Origin: Saprospiraceae bacterium
GTDB taxonomy: Bacteria; Bacteroidota; Bacteroidia; Chitinophagales; Saprospiraceae
Assembly (NCBI GenBank): GCA_013001975.1
Contig: JABDKX010000044.1
Coordinates: 1-40,219 of the forward strand
Direction: 5' to 3'
DNA: 40,219 nucleotides
Shown: positions 25,091-34,500 of the stretch, in pieces
Position numbering within the stretch: position 1 is the stretch's first letter
Layout: every line of letters begins with the position of its first letter
Translations under genes and position numbers: made by a program
The notes under the pieces: generated by a model
The model's input: the letters and a program-made list of their open reading frames with translations, nothing else
Databases searched by the model: none
What the model was told of the DNA's origin: nothing

Positions 25091-25881
25091 ATTGAAACCT
25101 TGGCTTTAATATGTGGATCAGCTTCATAGTTTATGAGTGTAAAATCTTCAAATTTAAAGTCTAAAATATTTTTTATGTCTTTATTTATAGTCATCGTAGG
25201 CAAGGTTTTAGGTTGCCTAGTCAATTGTAATTTTGCTTGTTCAAGATGATTAGAATAAAGGTGTACATCTCCAAAGGCATGAATAAATTCTCCATACTGA
25301 AGATCGCAAACCTGGGCCATCATCATAGTCAATAGTGCATAGGACGCAATATTAAATGGCACACCTAAGAAAGTATCTGCTGATCGTTGGTAAAGTAGGC
25401 AAGATAATTTGCCATCAGCAACATAAAACTGAAATAAGCAATGGCAAGGTGTTAATGCCATTTCATCCAGCTCGCCAACATTCCATGCATTGACGATAAT
25501 TCGCCTTGAATCGGGATTATTTTTAATCAAATCAACAGCTCTTAAAATTTGATCAACTTTTTCGCCATTTGGTTTTGTCCAAGATCGCCACTGTTTACCA
25601 TAAACAGGACCTAGATCTCCGTTTTCATCAGCCCATTCATTCCATATCCTGACACCATTATCTTGAAGATATTTCACATTGGTATCGCCATTTAAAAACC
25701 AGAGCAATTCGTGAATAATAGACTTGAGGTGTAGTTTTTTTGTGGTAAGCATTGGGAAACCTTCTGCAAGGTCAAATCTCATTTGATATCCGAAACAACT
25801 TAATGTCCCTGTCCCAGTACGGTCTTCTTTAGCAGCACCATTATCTAGGATGTGTTGTAGTAGGTTTAGATATTGTTTCAA
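25087..25881 (-). CDS. thyA: thymidylate synthase
   Basis: ThyA methylates dUMP to dTMP using methylene-tetrahydrofolate. With the start at the TTG 25881 the protein is 264 residues, begins MKQYLNLLQ and has its catalytic Cys at position 146 (TPCHC), exactly the length and numbering of E. coli ThyA. Folate and dUMP contacts such as [23 protein letters not shown]-type NPDSRRIIV and GDVHLYSNH are intact. An upstream TTG at 25902 is in frame, but it overlaps a -7-like element, so I reject it. The gene is separated from actA by the palindrome and promoter. Confidence 0.97.
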   Translation of the reverse strand: MKQYLNLLQHILDNGAAKEDRTGTGTLSCFGYQMRFDLAEGFPMLTTKKLHLKSIIHELLWFLNGDTNVKYLQDNGVRIWNEWADENGDLGPVYGKQWRSWTKPNGEKVDQILRAVDLIKNNPDSRRIIVNAWNVGELDEMALTPCHCLFQFYVADGKLSCLLYQRSADTFLGVPFNIASYALLTMMMAQVCDLQYGEFIHAFGDVHLYSNHLEQAKLQLTRQPKTLPTMTINKDIKNILDFKFEDFTLINYEADPHIKAKVSI

Positions 25882-25899
25882 GTTTTCGAATATGTCACA

Positions 25900-25907
25900 C
25901 AAATGTA
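25900..25907 (-). promoter_or_regulatory. candidate -7 element for thyA
   Basis: On the minus strand this reads TACATTTG, matching TAnnTTTG, about 20 bp before the TTG start at 25881. No correctly spaced TTG was found upstream. Confidence 0.4.
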
Positions 25908-26115
25908 ATAATACATATTAATATTCATCACTATATAATCAAAATTGTTTTGGGATTATTAGTCTTTTTCACACACTTCCTCCAACTTAAACTAAGGCTG
26001 ATATTTTATAAAAAGAAAACTAATAAATATATTGGGGCTCCAATAAACTAGAAATTGGGATTTTTCCGATCTAACTTATTGATTTACAATAGATTTTATA
26101 AAAAAGAAATGCCTC

Positions 26116-27729
26116 ATGAGTATGAAAACCAGACTTTCACTTATTTTGATAACACTATTTCTTCCATTATTCAGTTTTGCACAAGGGCTTGACGAAAAAA
26201 TAAATGATGCATTTGCGCCTATAGCTGATGCTTGGGAAAGTTTTGTTCTCTACCCAATATCAATTGGTGAGCATAAACTACCAATTGTTGTTTTATTATT
26301 GGTAATTGGTGCTACTTTTTTTACAGTCACTTTTGGATTTGTGAATATCAGAAAATTCCCTTTAGCTATAAATGTCGTTAGAGGAAAATATGATGATATT
26401 GAACAAGGAGCAGAACCAGTGACTACTGATAATTTGAATGTTGTAGATGGAGATATTGTTGATACAATAAGAAAAGAAGGTGAAGAAGGGGAAGTGAGTC
26501 ATTTCCAAGCCTTGGCTACAGCAGTTTCCGGAACGGTTGGTCTGGGTAACATTGCAGGTGTTGCTGTCGCAATCGCAGTTGGTGGACCAGGAGCGACTTT
26601 TTGGATGATCGTCTGTGGATTGATTGGTATGTCATCAAAGTTTGTCGAATGTACCTTAGGTGTAAAATATAGAGATGTTGATGCGAACGGAACCGTTTAT
26701 GGTGGTCCGATGTATTACTTATCAAAAGGACTTAAAGAACGTGGATTTACGAGTTTAGGTAAAGCATTGGCGGTTACTTTCGCTGTTTTGTGTGTTGGGG
26801 CTTCTCTAGGAGGTGGTAATGCATTTCAAAGTAATCAAGCAACGGTGCAATTGGTATCACTTCTAGGACTTTCCGGTGGTGCTATTAAAACTTTGATTGG
26901 TTTTATCATGGCGGGTATTGTAGGATTGGTGATTATTGGAGGTATAAAAAGTATTGCTAAGGTTACTGAGAAGATCGTACCATTTATGGCTGGTATTTAT
27001 GTGATAGCTTGTTTGATTATCATATTCATGAACATCGGATTTGTTGATGATGCGATTGGAATGATTTTTAAAGGCGCTTTCAGCCCAGCTGCAGGATTTG
27101 GTGGTTTGTTAGGTGTATTAATTGTAGGATTTCAAAGAGCTGCATTTTCAAATGAAGCAGGCGCAGGTTCTGCTGCTATTGCACACTCAGCAGTAAGAAC
27201 AAAGTATCCAGCAAGTGAAGGTATTGTTGCATTACTCGAGCCATTTATAGATACAGTTGTCATTTGTACGATGACTGCGATTGTCATTATAATGTTTAAT
27301 AGTGATGGTGCATTTACGTATGGCAATTTAGATGCGGCTAATAATGTCATTATGAATGCGACTGGTGAAACATTGGGAGGTGTTGATTTAACAAGTCGGG
27401 CCTTTGGTTCGGCATTACCATGGTTCCCAGTTATACTAACCATTGCCATTATTTTATTTGCATTTTCAACGATGATTTCTTGGTCTTACTATGGGATGCA
27501 ATCATGGAAATTTTTATTTGGAAAAGGTAAAAGAGCAGATATTGCATTTAAAGTTTTATTCTTGGCTTTCATAGTCATTGGTGCTGCTGCAAAGTTAGAT
27601 GCCGTTATCAAGTTTTCAGATGCCATGATTCTTGCTTTGGTATTTCCAAACATGATAGGTTTGTTCTTCTTATTCCCTAAGGTTAAAGAAGAATTGGCTA
27701 AATATTTAAAAGCAATTGGAAAGGGCTAG
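26116..27729 (+). CDS. alanine or glycine:sodium symporter (AGCS family)
   Basis: This 537-residue inner-membrane protein imports alanine or glycine with sodium. Family signatures are SGTVGLGNIAGVAVAI, GGPMYYLSKGL and FQRAAFSNEAGAGSAAIAHSA. It has an N-terminal signal-like segment (about 5-22, ending SFAQ) before the first transport helix. Such an added segment is, as I recall, frequent in Bacteroidota AGCS proteins. About 11 further membrane helices are predicted. A charged cytoplasmic insertion (about 95-125) precedes the sodium-site helix. The next gene, folK, starts only 8 bp on. A 6-bp inverted repeat (26030-26045) lies upstream, but no promoter was recognised. Confidence 0.94.
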   Translation: MSMKTRLSLILITLFLPLFSFAQGLDEKINDAFAPIADAWESFVLYPISIGEHKLPIVVLLLVIGATFFTVTFGFVNIRKFPLAINVVRGKYDDIEQGAEPVTTDNLNVVDGDIVDTIRKEGEEGEVSHFQALATAVSGTVGLGNIAGVAVAIAVGGPGATFWMIVCGLIGMSSKFVECTLGVKYRDVDANGTVYGGPMYYLSKGLKERGFTSLGKALAVTFAVLCVGASLGGGNAFQSNQATVQLVSLLGLSGGAIKTLIGFIMAGIVGLVIIGGIKSIAKVTEKIVPFMAGIYVIACLIIIFMNIGFVDDAIGMIFKGAFSPAAGFGGLLGVLIVGFQRAAFSNEAGAGSAAIAHSAVRTKYPASEGIVALLEPFIDTVVICTMTAIVIIMFNSDGAFTYGNLDAANNVIMNATGETLGGVDLTSRAFGSALPWFPVILTIAIILFAFSTMISWSYYGMQSWKFLFGKGKRADIAFKVLFLAFIVIGAAAKLDAVIKFSDAMILALVFPNMIGLFFLFPKVKEELAKYLKAIGKG

Positions 27730-27737
27730 GTAGATTA

Positions 27738-28220
27738 TTGAATGAACTTATATTACATCTGGGCACAAATCAAGGATCGAGAATTCGAAATCTGGATCTG
27801 TGCCAACTGTTAATCAACCAGCAAATCGGTTTCGTTGAATCGGTCTCTTCAGATTATGAAACTGAAGCATGGGGCAATACTGATCAACCTTCATTTATAA
27901 ACAGAGCACTTTTATTGCAATGTCGTTTAAGTCCAGAAAAGGTCTTGAAGAAAATTCACATTATTGAATCAAAATTGGGTCGCATTAGAAAAATAAAATG
28001 GGGGCCAAGAATTATTGATATTGATATTATTTTCTTTGGACAACAAATAATTGAAAATCCTAATCTGAAAATACCTCATACTGAATTAACTAATCGTAAT
28101 TTTGTGCTTATCCCATTAATGGATATTTGTCCCTCATTTATTCATCCGATTTTAAACAAAACTGTTAAAGACATTTATAAAGTAAGTAAAGACACGTTGA
28201 AAGTCGAAAAAATTCGATGA
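27738..28220 (+). CDS. folK: 6-hydroxymethyl-7,8-dihydropterin pyrophosphokinase
   Basis: FolK transfers pyrophosphate from ATP to hydroxymethyldihydropterin in folate synthesis. The 160-residue protein shows LHLGTNQGSR at the N-terminus, FINRALLLQC, and the ATP/Mg signature RKIKWGPRIIDIDIIFF with its paired Asp residues, then PHTELTNRNFVLIPL. No ATG is in frame near the start; the codon is TTG at 27738, immediately before LHLGTN. The stop overlaps the next ATG by 4 bp. Confidence 0.95.
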   Translation: MNELILHLGTNQGSRIRNLDLCQLLINQQIGFVESVSSDYETEAWGNTDQPSFINRALLLQCRLSPEKVLKKIHIIESKLGRIRKIKWGPRIIDIDIIFFGQQIIENPNLKIPHTELTNRNFVLIPLMDICPSFIHPILNKTVKDIYKVSKDTLKVEKIR

Positions 28221-28879
28221 GTGAAGATCAAATGAAGGCATTACCATACAGACATATATGCATTGAAGGGAATATAGGAAGTGGCAAGACTTCTCTTGTA
28301 GAAAAGTTGAGCGTGGATTATAATGGACATAAGATTTTAGAGCAATTTGAAGACAACCCATTTTTGCCTTTATTCTACAAAAATCCAGAACGGTATGCTT
28401 TTACTGTAGAGTTGTTTTTTATGACGGAAAGGTTTAAGCAAATGCAAAACAGTATTGCTGGACCAGACCTATTTACCAATCATATGTTCTCAGATTTCTG
28501 CTTTATTAAAACTCTTTTGTTTGCACGAAAGAATTTGGAAAAAGAAGAATACAAGCTTTTTCAAATGTTATTTACAGTGCTCAACAAATCGTTTCCTAAT
28601 CCTGATTTGTTGGTTTACATCCATCGAGATGTAAAATATTTGCTTGAGAATATTAAGTCTCGCGGTCGTCATTATGAATCGGATATAACGGCCAAATATT
28701 TACAATCGATTCAAGATTCATATTTTGAATATTTAAGAAATATCACTTCGTTTCCAGTCCTCATTCTTGACTTAAAAGGCATTGATTTTGTTGCGAATAA
28801 GCAAAATTATGAAACGATAAAATTCCTGATATCCAAGGAATATAATCCTGGAGTTCATAGAGTTTCAGTCAGTATGTAA
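28217..28879 (+). CDS. deoxynucleoside kinase
   Basis: This 220-residue protein phosphorylates deoxynucleosides (deoxyadenosine/deoxyguanosine-type dNK family) in salvage. It has the P-loop EGNIGSGKTSL (about 17-27), the substrate-site ELFFMTERFKQM, and the lid SRGRHYESDI with arginines. Its ATG overlaps the folK stop (ATGA), so they are translated together. The folK-dNK pairing is, from memory, characteristic of Bacteroidota. The exact base preference cannot be read from the sequence. It ends 7 bp from the convergent LytTR gene. Confidence 0.92.
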   Translation: MSEDQMKALPYRHICIEGNIGSGKTSLVEKLSVDYNGHKILEQFEDNPFLPLFYKNPERYAFTVELFFMTERFKQMQNSIAGPDLFTNHMFSDFCFIKTLLFARKNLEKEEYKLFQMLFTVLNKSFPNPDLLVYIHRDVKYLLENIKSRGRHYESDITAKYLQSIQDSYFEYLRNITSFPVLILDLKGIDFVANKQNYETIKFLISKEYNPGVHRVSVSM

Positions 28880-28886
28880 AGATGTA

Positions 28887-29609
28887 TTAAAGTGCTTTTG
28901 AGAATGGTATTCTCATCACCTTCCTGATTTCTTTCACATAAGTCCTACCAAAAGGCAAATCGATTCCTTTTGCTTGTAATTTCTTTTCAGCAAAATCAAC
29001 TTGAGTTATCTCATCTCTTAAAACTGCATAGTTTCTATGAATTCGAACAAAGCAACTAAATTGTTCAAGTGTTAAAAGCTTAGATAAAGAAAACTTGATT
29101 AGGAATTTCTTATCATCAACAACGATGGATGAATAATTTCCTTCAGAATACATGAAGTTAATATCAGCCAATTTTATTTTTTGGAAAACGCTGTTCTTTT
29201 TAAGGAAAAGGTGACCATTTCTAACAAAATTTGGCCCACAAATATCGCCTCTTGTATTACCGATATTATCTACCAGAGACCACAATGAATACTTACCAAA
29301 TGGTTCAGAAATTAAATGTGAATTTGGATGATCGTTTTTAATCCTTTCATAATGAAAATCATCAATTTCTTTGGTGATAAATATGAATGGAATTTCCATG
29401 GAACTGGCCAAATCATTCAGCTCTTGTCCATGCTTGTTGTTTTTTAAATCGATATTGGTAATAACAATATCGGGATTCCCAATTTGAATTTTGGAAATGG
29501 CATCTTCCAACCCTACATCTACACCGTCTAACTTATAGTTCTCTCTTTTCAGAAGTGTAAATAGGTTTTTTAACTCAGACCTCTCTGAAGATATTATAAA
29601 AATATTCAT
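28887..29609 (-). CDS. LytTR-type response regulator with degenerate receiver
   Basis: This 240-residue protein has an N-terminal receiver-like domain (about 1-115) and a C-terminal LytTR DNA-binding domain (about 140-235) with INFMYSEGNYSSIVV, FVRIHRNYAV and LPFGRTYV. The receiver lacks key residues. The phosphoacceptor position in PDIVITNID is N52, the usual N-terminal acidic pair is replaced by SSE, and the conserved Lys before Pro-Phe is Glu (SEPFG). It therefore cannot be a standard phosphorylation-controlled regulator. I start at the ATG 29609; an upstream in-frame codon at 29642 would add 11 residues before the first beta strand. No histidine kinase gene adjoins it. Confidence 0.92.
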   Translation of the reverse strand: MNIFIISSERSELKNLFTLLKRENYKLDGVDVGLEDAISKIQIGNPDIVITNIDLKNNKHGQELNDLASSMEIPFIFITKEIDDFHYERIKNDHPNSHLISEPFGKYSLWSLVDNIGNTRGDICGPNFVRNGHLFLKKNSVFQKIKLADINFMYSEGNYSSIVVDDKKFLIKFSLSKLLTLEQFSCFVRIHRNYAVLRDEITQVDFAEKKLQAKGIDLPFGRTYVKEIRKVMRIPFSKAL

Positions 29610-29824
29610 TATTGATAAAAATTCATTAAAAATAGCGTACAACTAACATACTCAACAAGCAGTTCAAGCGAAAAACAACTTGCAAAGCGAAATCAATAAT
29701 ATAACGATTGTATATTTTAAATATAGGTAAAGAGGTTAACCTATAGTTCTTTGGGGACTACAAATTTAGCAAAAAAAATAAAGAAACAAATTATAATTAA
29801 TAATAATATTAAAAATTTGATAGC

Positions 29825-31345
29825 CTAATTACTGCTTTTTTCTGGTTTCATCTGAGGGAAAAACAATACATCTTGTATCGAAGTAGCGTTGGTCATGATC
29901 ATAGCTAAACGATCGATACCAATACCTATACCAGCTGTTGGTGGCATGCCATATTCCAATGCACGCAAGTAATCTTCATCCAATTGCATCGCTTCTTCAT
30001 CACCTCGTTTTCCAAGTTCCAACTGATCTTCAAATCGTTTTCTTTGATCAATTGGATCGTTTAATTCAGAAAAGGCATTGCAAATTTCTTTGGCATTGCA
30101 GATAGCTTCAAACCTTTCTACCAAGCCTTCCTTAGATCGGTGTTTTTTAGCTAAAGGAGACATTTCAACCGGATAATCCGTGATAAAGGTAGGTTGAATC
30201 AATAGGTGTTCGCATTTTTCTCCAAAAATCTCATCAATGATTTTACCCTTACCCATACTTTTATCTATATGAATATCAAGAGATTTGGCAGTTTCTTTTA
30301 ATTGATCTTCATTCATTTCTGAGATATCTATGCCAGTATAATGCTCAATAGCTTCAAACATTGTAAATCGCTTCCAAGGTCTTTTGAAACTGATCACATT
30401 GTCACCTACTTTGATGTCTGTTGTTCCATGAATCTCTAATGCCACATATTCAATCATCTCCTCCATAAAATCCATCATCCAATTGTAGTCCTTATAAGCT
30501 ACATAAAGCTCCATCATTGTAAACTCTGGATTATGAAAACGACTCATGCCTTCATTTCGAAAATCTTTGGCGAATTCGAAAACGCCATCATAGCCTCCAA
30601 CAATCAACCTCTTGAGGTATAATTCATTAGCAATTCGCAAATAAAAGGTTGTATCCAATGTATTATGATGCGTTTTAAATGGTCTCGCTGCTGCACCACC
30701 ATACAATTGCTGTAGAATGGGCGTTTCAACTTCTAGGTATCCCCTATCGGTCATAAACTTCCGCATGGCATTGATCATCTTTGACCGTTGCACAAAGGTT
30801 GCTCTTACTTCTGGGTTAACCGTAAGGTCAACATATCGTTGTCTGTATTTAAATTCAGGGTCAGTGACCTCATCGTGGGCCTTACCATCAGCATCTGTTT
30901 TTACAACAGGCAAAGGCTTTAATGACTTACTTAATACTGTAAGTTCTTTAACATGAATAGATAAAGTGCCTGTTTGAGTAAAAAACGCATGTCCTCTTAT
31001 TCCAATAAAGTCACCTAAATCAAGTAATTTCTTGAAGACTTTGTTATATAAATCCTTGTTTTCACCCTCACAAATCTCATCTCTATTAACATAAATTTGG
31101 ATTCTTCCCGAGCTGTCTTGAATTTCAGCAAAACTCGCTTTACCCATAATTCGGCGACTCATTAATCGTCCAGATAAAGTGACATCTTGATAATCTGAAC
31201 TCCCTTCTTTGAAACCTTCAGTGATTTCTTTTGCGTAGTGTGAAACTTCAAATGTTTCACTTGGATAAGGATTGATACCAAATTCACGAATTTTATCTAA
31301 ATTTTCTCTCCTGATAAGTTCTTGTTCGCTAAGTTGCTGTGACAT
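29825..31345 (-). CDS. lysS: lysyl-tRNA synthetase, class II
   Basis: LysS charges tRNA-Lys. The 506-residue protein has an N-terminal OB-fold anticodon domain (about 55-150, LSGRLMSRRIMGKASFAEI) and a class II catalytic domain. Motif 2 is visible as FEFAKDFRNEGMSRFHNPEFT and motif 3 as GIGIGIDRLAMIMT near the C-terminus, ending in VLFFPQMKPE. Length is normal. The start ATG lies 22 bp downstream of a -7-like box. Confidence 0.97.
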   Translation of the reverse strand: MSQQLSEQELIRRENLDKIREFGINPYPSETFEVSHYAKEITEGFKEGSSDYQDVTLSGRLMSRRIMGKASFAEIQDSSGRIQIYVNRDEICEGENKDLYNKVFKKLLDLGDFIGIRGHAFFTQTGTLSIHVKELTVLSKSLKPLPVVKTDADGKAHDEVTDPEFKYRQRYVDLTVNPEVRATFVQRSKMINAMRKFMTDRGYLEVETPILQQLYGGAAARPFKTHHNTLDTTFYLRIANELYLKRLIVGGYDGVFEFAKDFRNEGMSRFHNPEFTMMELYVAYKDYNWMMDFMEEMIEYVALEIHGTTDIKVGDNVISFKRPWKRFTMFEAIEHYTGIDISEMNEDQLKETAKSLDIHIDKSMGKGKIIDEIFGEKCEHLLIQPTFITDYPVEMSPLAKKHRSKEGLVERFEAICNAKEICNAFSELNDPIDQRKRFEDQLELGKRGDEEAMQLDEDYLRALEYGMPPTAGIGIGIDRLAMIMTNATSIQDVLFFPQMKPEKSSN

Positions 31346-31366
31346 GCTTCAATTTTATATAAGCCA

Positions 31367-31374
31367 CAAAAGTA
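31367..31374 (-). promoter_or_regulatory. candidate -7 element for lysS
   Basis: On the minus strand this is TACTTTTG, the same octamer as at the tRNA-Leu promoter, 22 bp before the lysS ATG. No TTG at the -33 distance was found. Confidence 0.4.
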
Positions 31375-31536
31375 ATATTTAATTTAGTGATGCTCTTTGT
31401 ATTTATTCCTTATTTTTTATGTTCAAACATTTGATATAATGACTGATCCAATTATAAATCAACAATGTTGATAAATAGGGGACCAAATTAACATATCAAA
31501 CGTTCTCTTAAAGGCTATTCCTTTACAAGGAAATAT

Positions 31537-31544
31537 TAACTTTG
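31537..31544 (+). promoter_or_regulatory. candidate -7 element for the large secreted protein
   Basis: TAACTTTG matches TAnnTTTG and would start transcription about 17 nt before the ATG at 31568. No good -33 TTG accompanies it. Confidence 0.38.
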
Positions 31545-31567
31545 TCACAAATACCGCCTGAAATAAT

Positions 31568-34500
31568 ATGAAGTTGTTTTACACCTTTTTTATTTTGATT
31601 TTAACGTCAACTTTGGGATTCACCCAAATTACGATTTATGAAGACATTCCTGGTCAATCACATCAAGATATCAGCGGAGTTATTATTGAGACCACTCCAA
31701 CTGTAGATATATCAAATTGTAGTTCAATTGAATTCAGTATTGATTTTTCTTTTTCTGACCCATGGGAAGGTTCAGGAGGTATGGAGTCTTCAGATGAATG
31801 TAATTTTGGACTAGGTTGTCCTGGAGACCCTGAAGATCCCATGTTTGGAGATTGTCCAAATTGTTGGGACTTTATGTGGATTCAATTTATGGTGGATGGT
31901 GATCCTATTGCTGAAAACTTAATTGGAGAAGCTGGAACTGATGATTCTGAGCAATCTGGCACATTTTCATTTATTCAATGTGTAGATGATGAATCCGAAG
32001 CTTTTATTGAAATTCATAATATGAATTGGGCTTCATCAGAAGTTAATTCATATGAAAACGTAATGATCATCTGTTGGGAAAACCCAATAATTACAACCAA
32101 CGATCCCATCTGTGGCGCACAAGACCTTACGCTTGATGGATCAGTCAATGGTTCGGATCCTATTTCAAGTTGGGAATGGGAAACAGATGGCTCAGGAGAT
32201 ATAGATGATGACAGCGCTCAAAATACTTTTGCAACGGGCGTCGATGACGGCGATGAATTTACACTCACGACAACCGATATAAATGGCTGTGAAGGATCTA
32301 CATCCGTTGCGGTCGTAGTAGGAGGATTTGATGCCACAATTGATGGCGGGGGCGTTATATGTGATTGTACTGATGAAGACACTGATTTTATTATAGAATT
32401 AGAAGGAGGCGTACCTTTATACAGCATCGTTTTGGAAGTCAATGGCATAAATATTCCAGGTCTTCCTGGCATTGATGTAGAAGGCATCTTTCGAATTTGT
32501 AAAACTGATGATATTTTTCCATCGATTGACGATAATGCAGATCCTGTAGAAGTATTTATTCCGTCCATATTTTTTCCCATTGACATGGAGGTCATAAGTA
32601 TTACAGATGCTAATGGATGTATGGCCACAATAAATGGAGGTGTCGTTTCATATGAAGTTGCAGAACCACCTGAAATCAATCAACCTACCCCGCCTACTTA
32701 TTGTGTGGGTTCTGATGGCTTGGTTGATTTGACAATAATGGATGATGAAATAACAGGAGGGGAAAATTATGATGTTATTTGGTTTGAAGATGAGGACTTA
32801 GAAGATGAGATCAACGATCCAGAAAATTACGACGTATCTGACGGCACCACTGTGTGGGCTGTCGTCAATGATGGAGAATGTGATTCCGAACCAATAGAAG
32901 TGGGTATCAATGTCAACGTACAACCAGAATTTACCATCTTACAAAATGAGATTGTAGACTGTGGTTTTAATCCGTATTTCTTACCATCACTCGAAGATGT
33001 TGTTGAAGTAACGAATGGCATAAGTCCATTTTACTATCTTGATGAAGATCACACCATGGGACCTATATTTTCGATCGATCCAGAAGAGGTCACTGAAATA
33101 TTTATTTATGATGGATCAGCGGAAGGATGTGATGCTTTGGTTTCTATTCCAGTTAACATTTCACCTTATCCTATTTTGGAAAGTCCACTCGATCAATTGG
33201 GCGGATGTGGTCAATTAGAACTTCCTGAACCTGAGGGAGATTTTATTGACACATACGATTATAACATAGAAGAAGATGGTACGGGTACTAGTTACCAAGC
33301 TGGAGATATCATCTTACCTTCAGATGGCATTGATGTCATCTATCTTATATTAACAAGTGAAGAAGGATGTGAAATTGTTGAAGAACTGGAAATAATTCTA
33401 AGCAGCGCAATAGATTATATGGTAGATATTCCATCTCCTATTTGCGATTCTCTGATTCTACCACCAATAACACCCTCAACAGGTGCGGTTGCTTATTACA
33501 GTGCAACGCAAGGAATGGGCACTCAGTTTTTACCTGGAGATATTATCTATGCGCCTTTTGATGGAACGTTATATGTATTTGATCCAACAGTTGATCGATC
33601 GTGTGCTTCAGAAGATACGCTCATGTTAAGTATTGGTTTTGGGCCACAACCCATTTTTCCAAGCGATACAACGTCTTGCGACTATGTCGTCTTACCAGAA
33701 TTTGGTGGCATAACTGGTCCGAATATTAGATATTCACTTTTAAATTCAAATTTTGGATCATCAGATTTATATCCTGGTGATACCATTACTATTAATCAAC
33801 AATTGTATATCCATGACACGTTAGGGGGGTGCATATTTGTGGATTCTATGTTGATTAATGTCATTGAACCTCCATTTACAGGAATAGATACCAGTATAAT
33901 TATATGCCAAGGATTTTCTTCTTCCCTTGATTTAATGTCGCTTTTGAGTAATCCAGATGTGGGTGGCCTTTGGTCGTATCCTGTGATTCCAGATTTCGAT
34001 CCTCTTGACTCTACCGTTGTTGATTTGAGCGTATTACCTTTAGGTAATTTCACACTCACTTATGGCATTGAAAGTATTGAATGTGGTTTGACAACAAATA
34101 GAGTTTTTATTTCAGTCATTGAACCTCCATTTGGCGGCGTGAATGCCATTCTCGATACTTGTGTCAACAATCAGATTTTTAATTTTATGAGTTTACTTGG
34201 AGATCCAGATGTGGGTGGAGAATGGTCTCAAGTAACCGGTACCGATAATGTTGATATATCTGATTCCACCTCAGTTTCTTTAAATGGTATTACCGCGGGT
34301 GACTATGCTTTTTTATACGTCATTGAAGGAGAAGCGACTTCTGAATTTTGCGACGCAGAATCAGCATCATTATTTATTACAGTTAATCCAGGTCCTAATG
34401 CTGGAGAAGATAATGCTGCTACCGTATGTATAGGTGATGTTGTAGACTTGAGTACATTGCTTTCTTCAGATGCCGATCCTGATGGGTCCTACGAAGGCGA

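Noticed and set aside
26030-26045. TATTGG-GGCT-CCAATA inverted repeat upstream of the sodium symporter gene
   Set aside because: A 6-bp arm in AT-rich DNA is likely by chance and there is no second copy.
29722-29745. Inverted repeat TATAGGT / ACCTATA between lysS and the LytTR gene
   Set aside because: It has only 7 bp and no T tail. In AT-rich DNA this is too weak to call a terminator or operator.
32218-32679. Open frame of 153 codons on the minus strand inside the giant secreted gene, with others like it at 35569 and 36082
   Set aside because: Their Ser/Thr/Pro-rich composition is the reverse complement of the acidic repeat protein, and they lack start context or homology.
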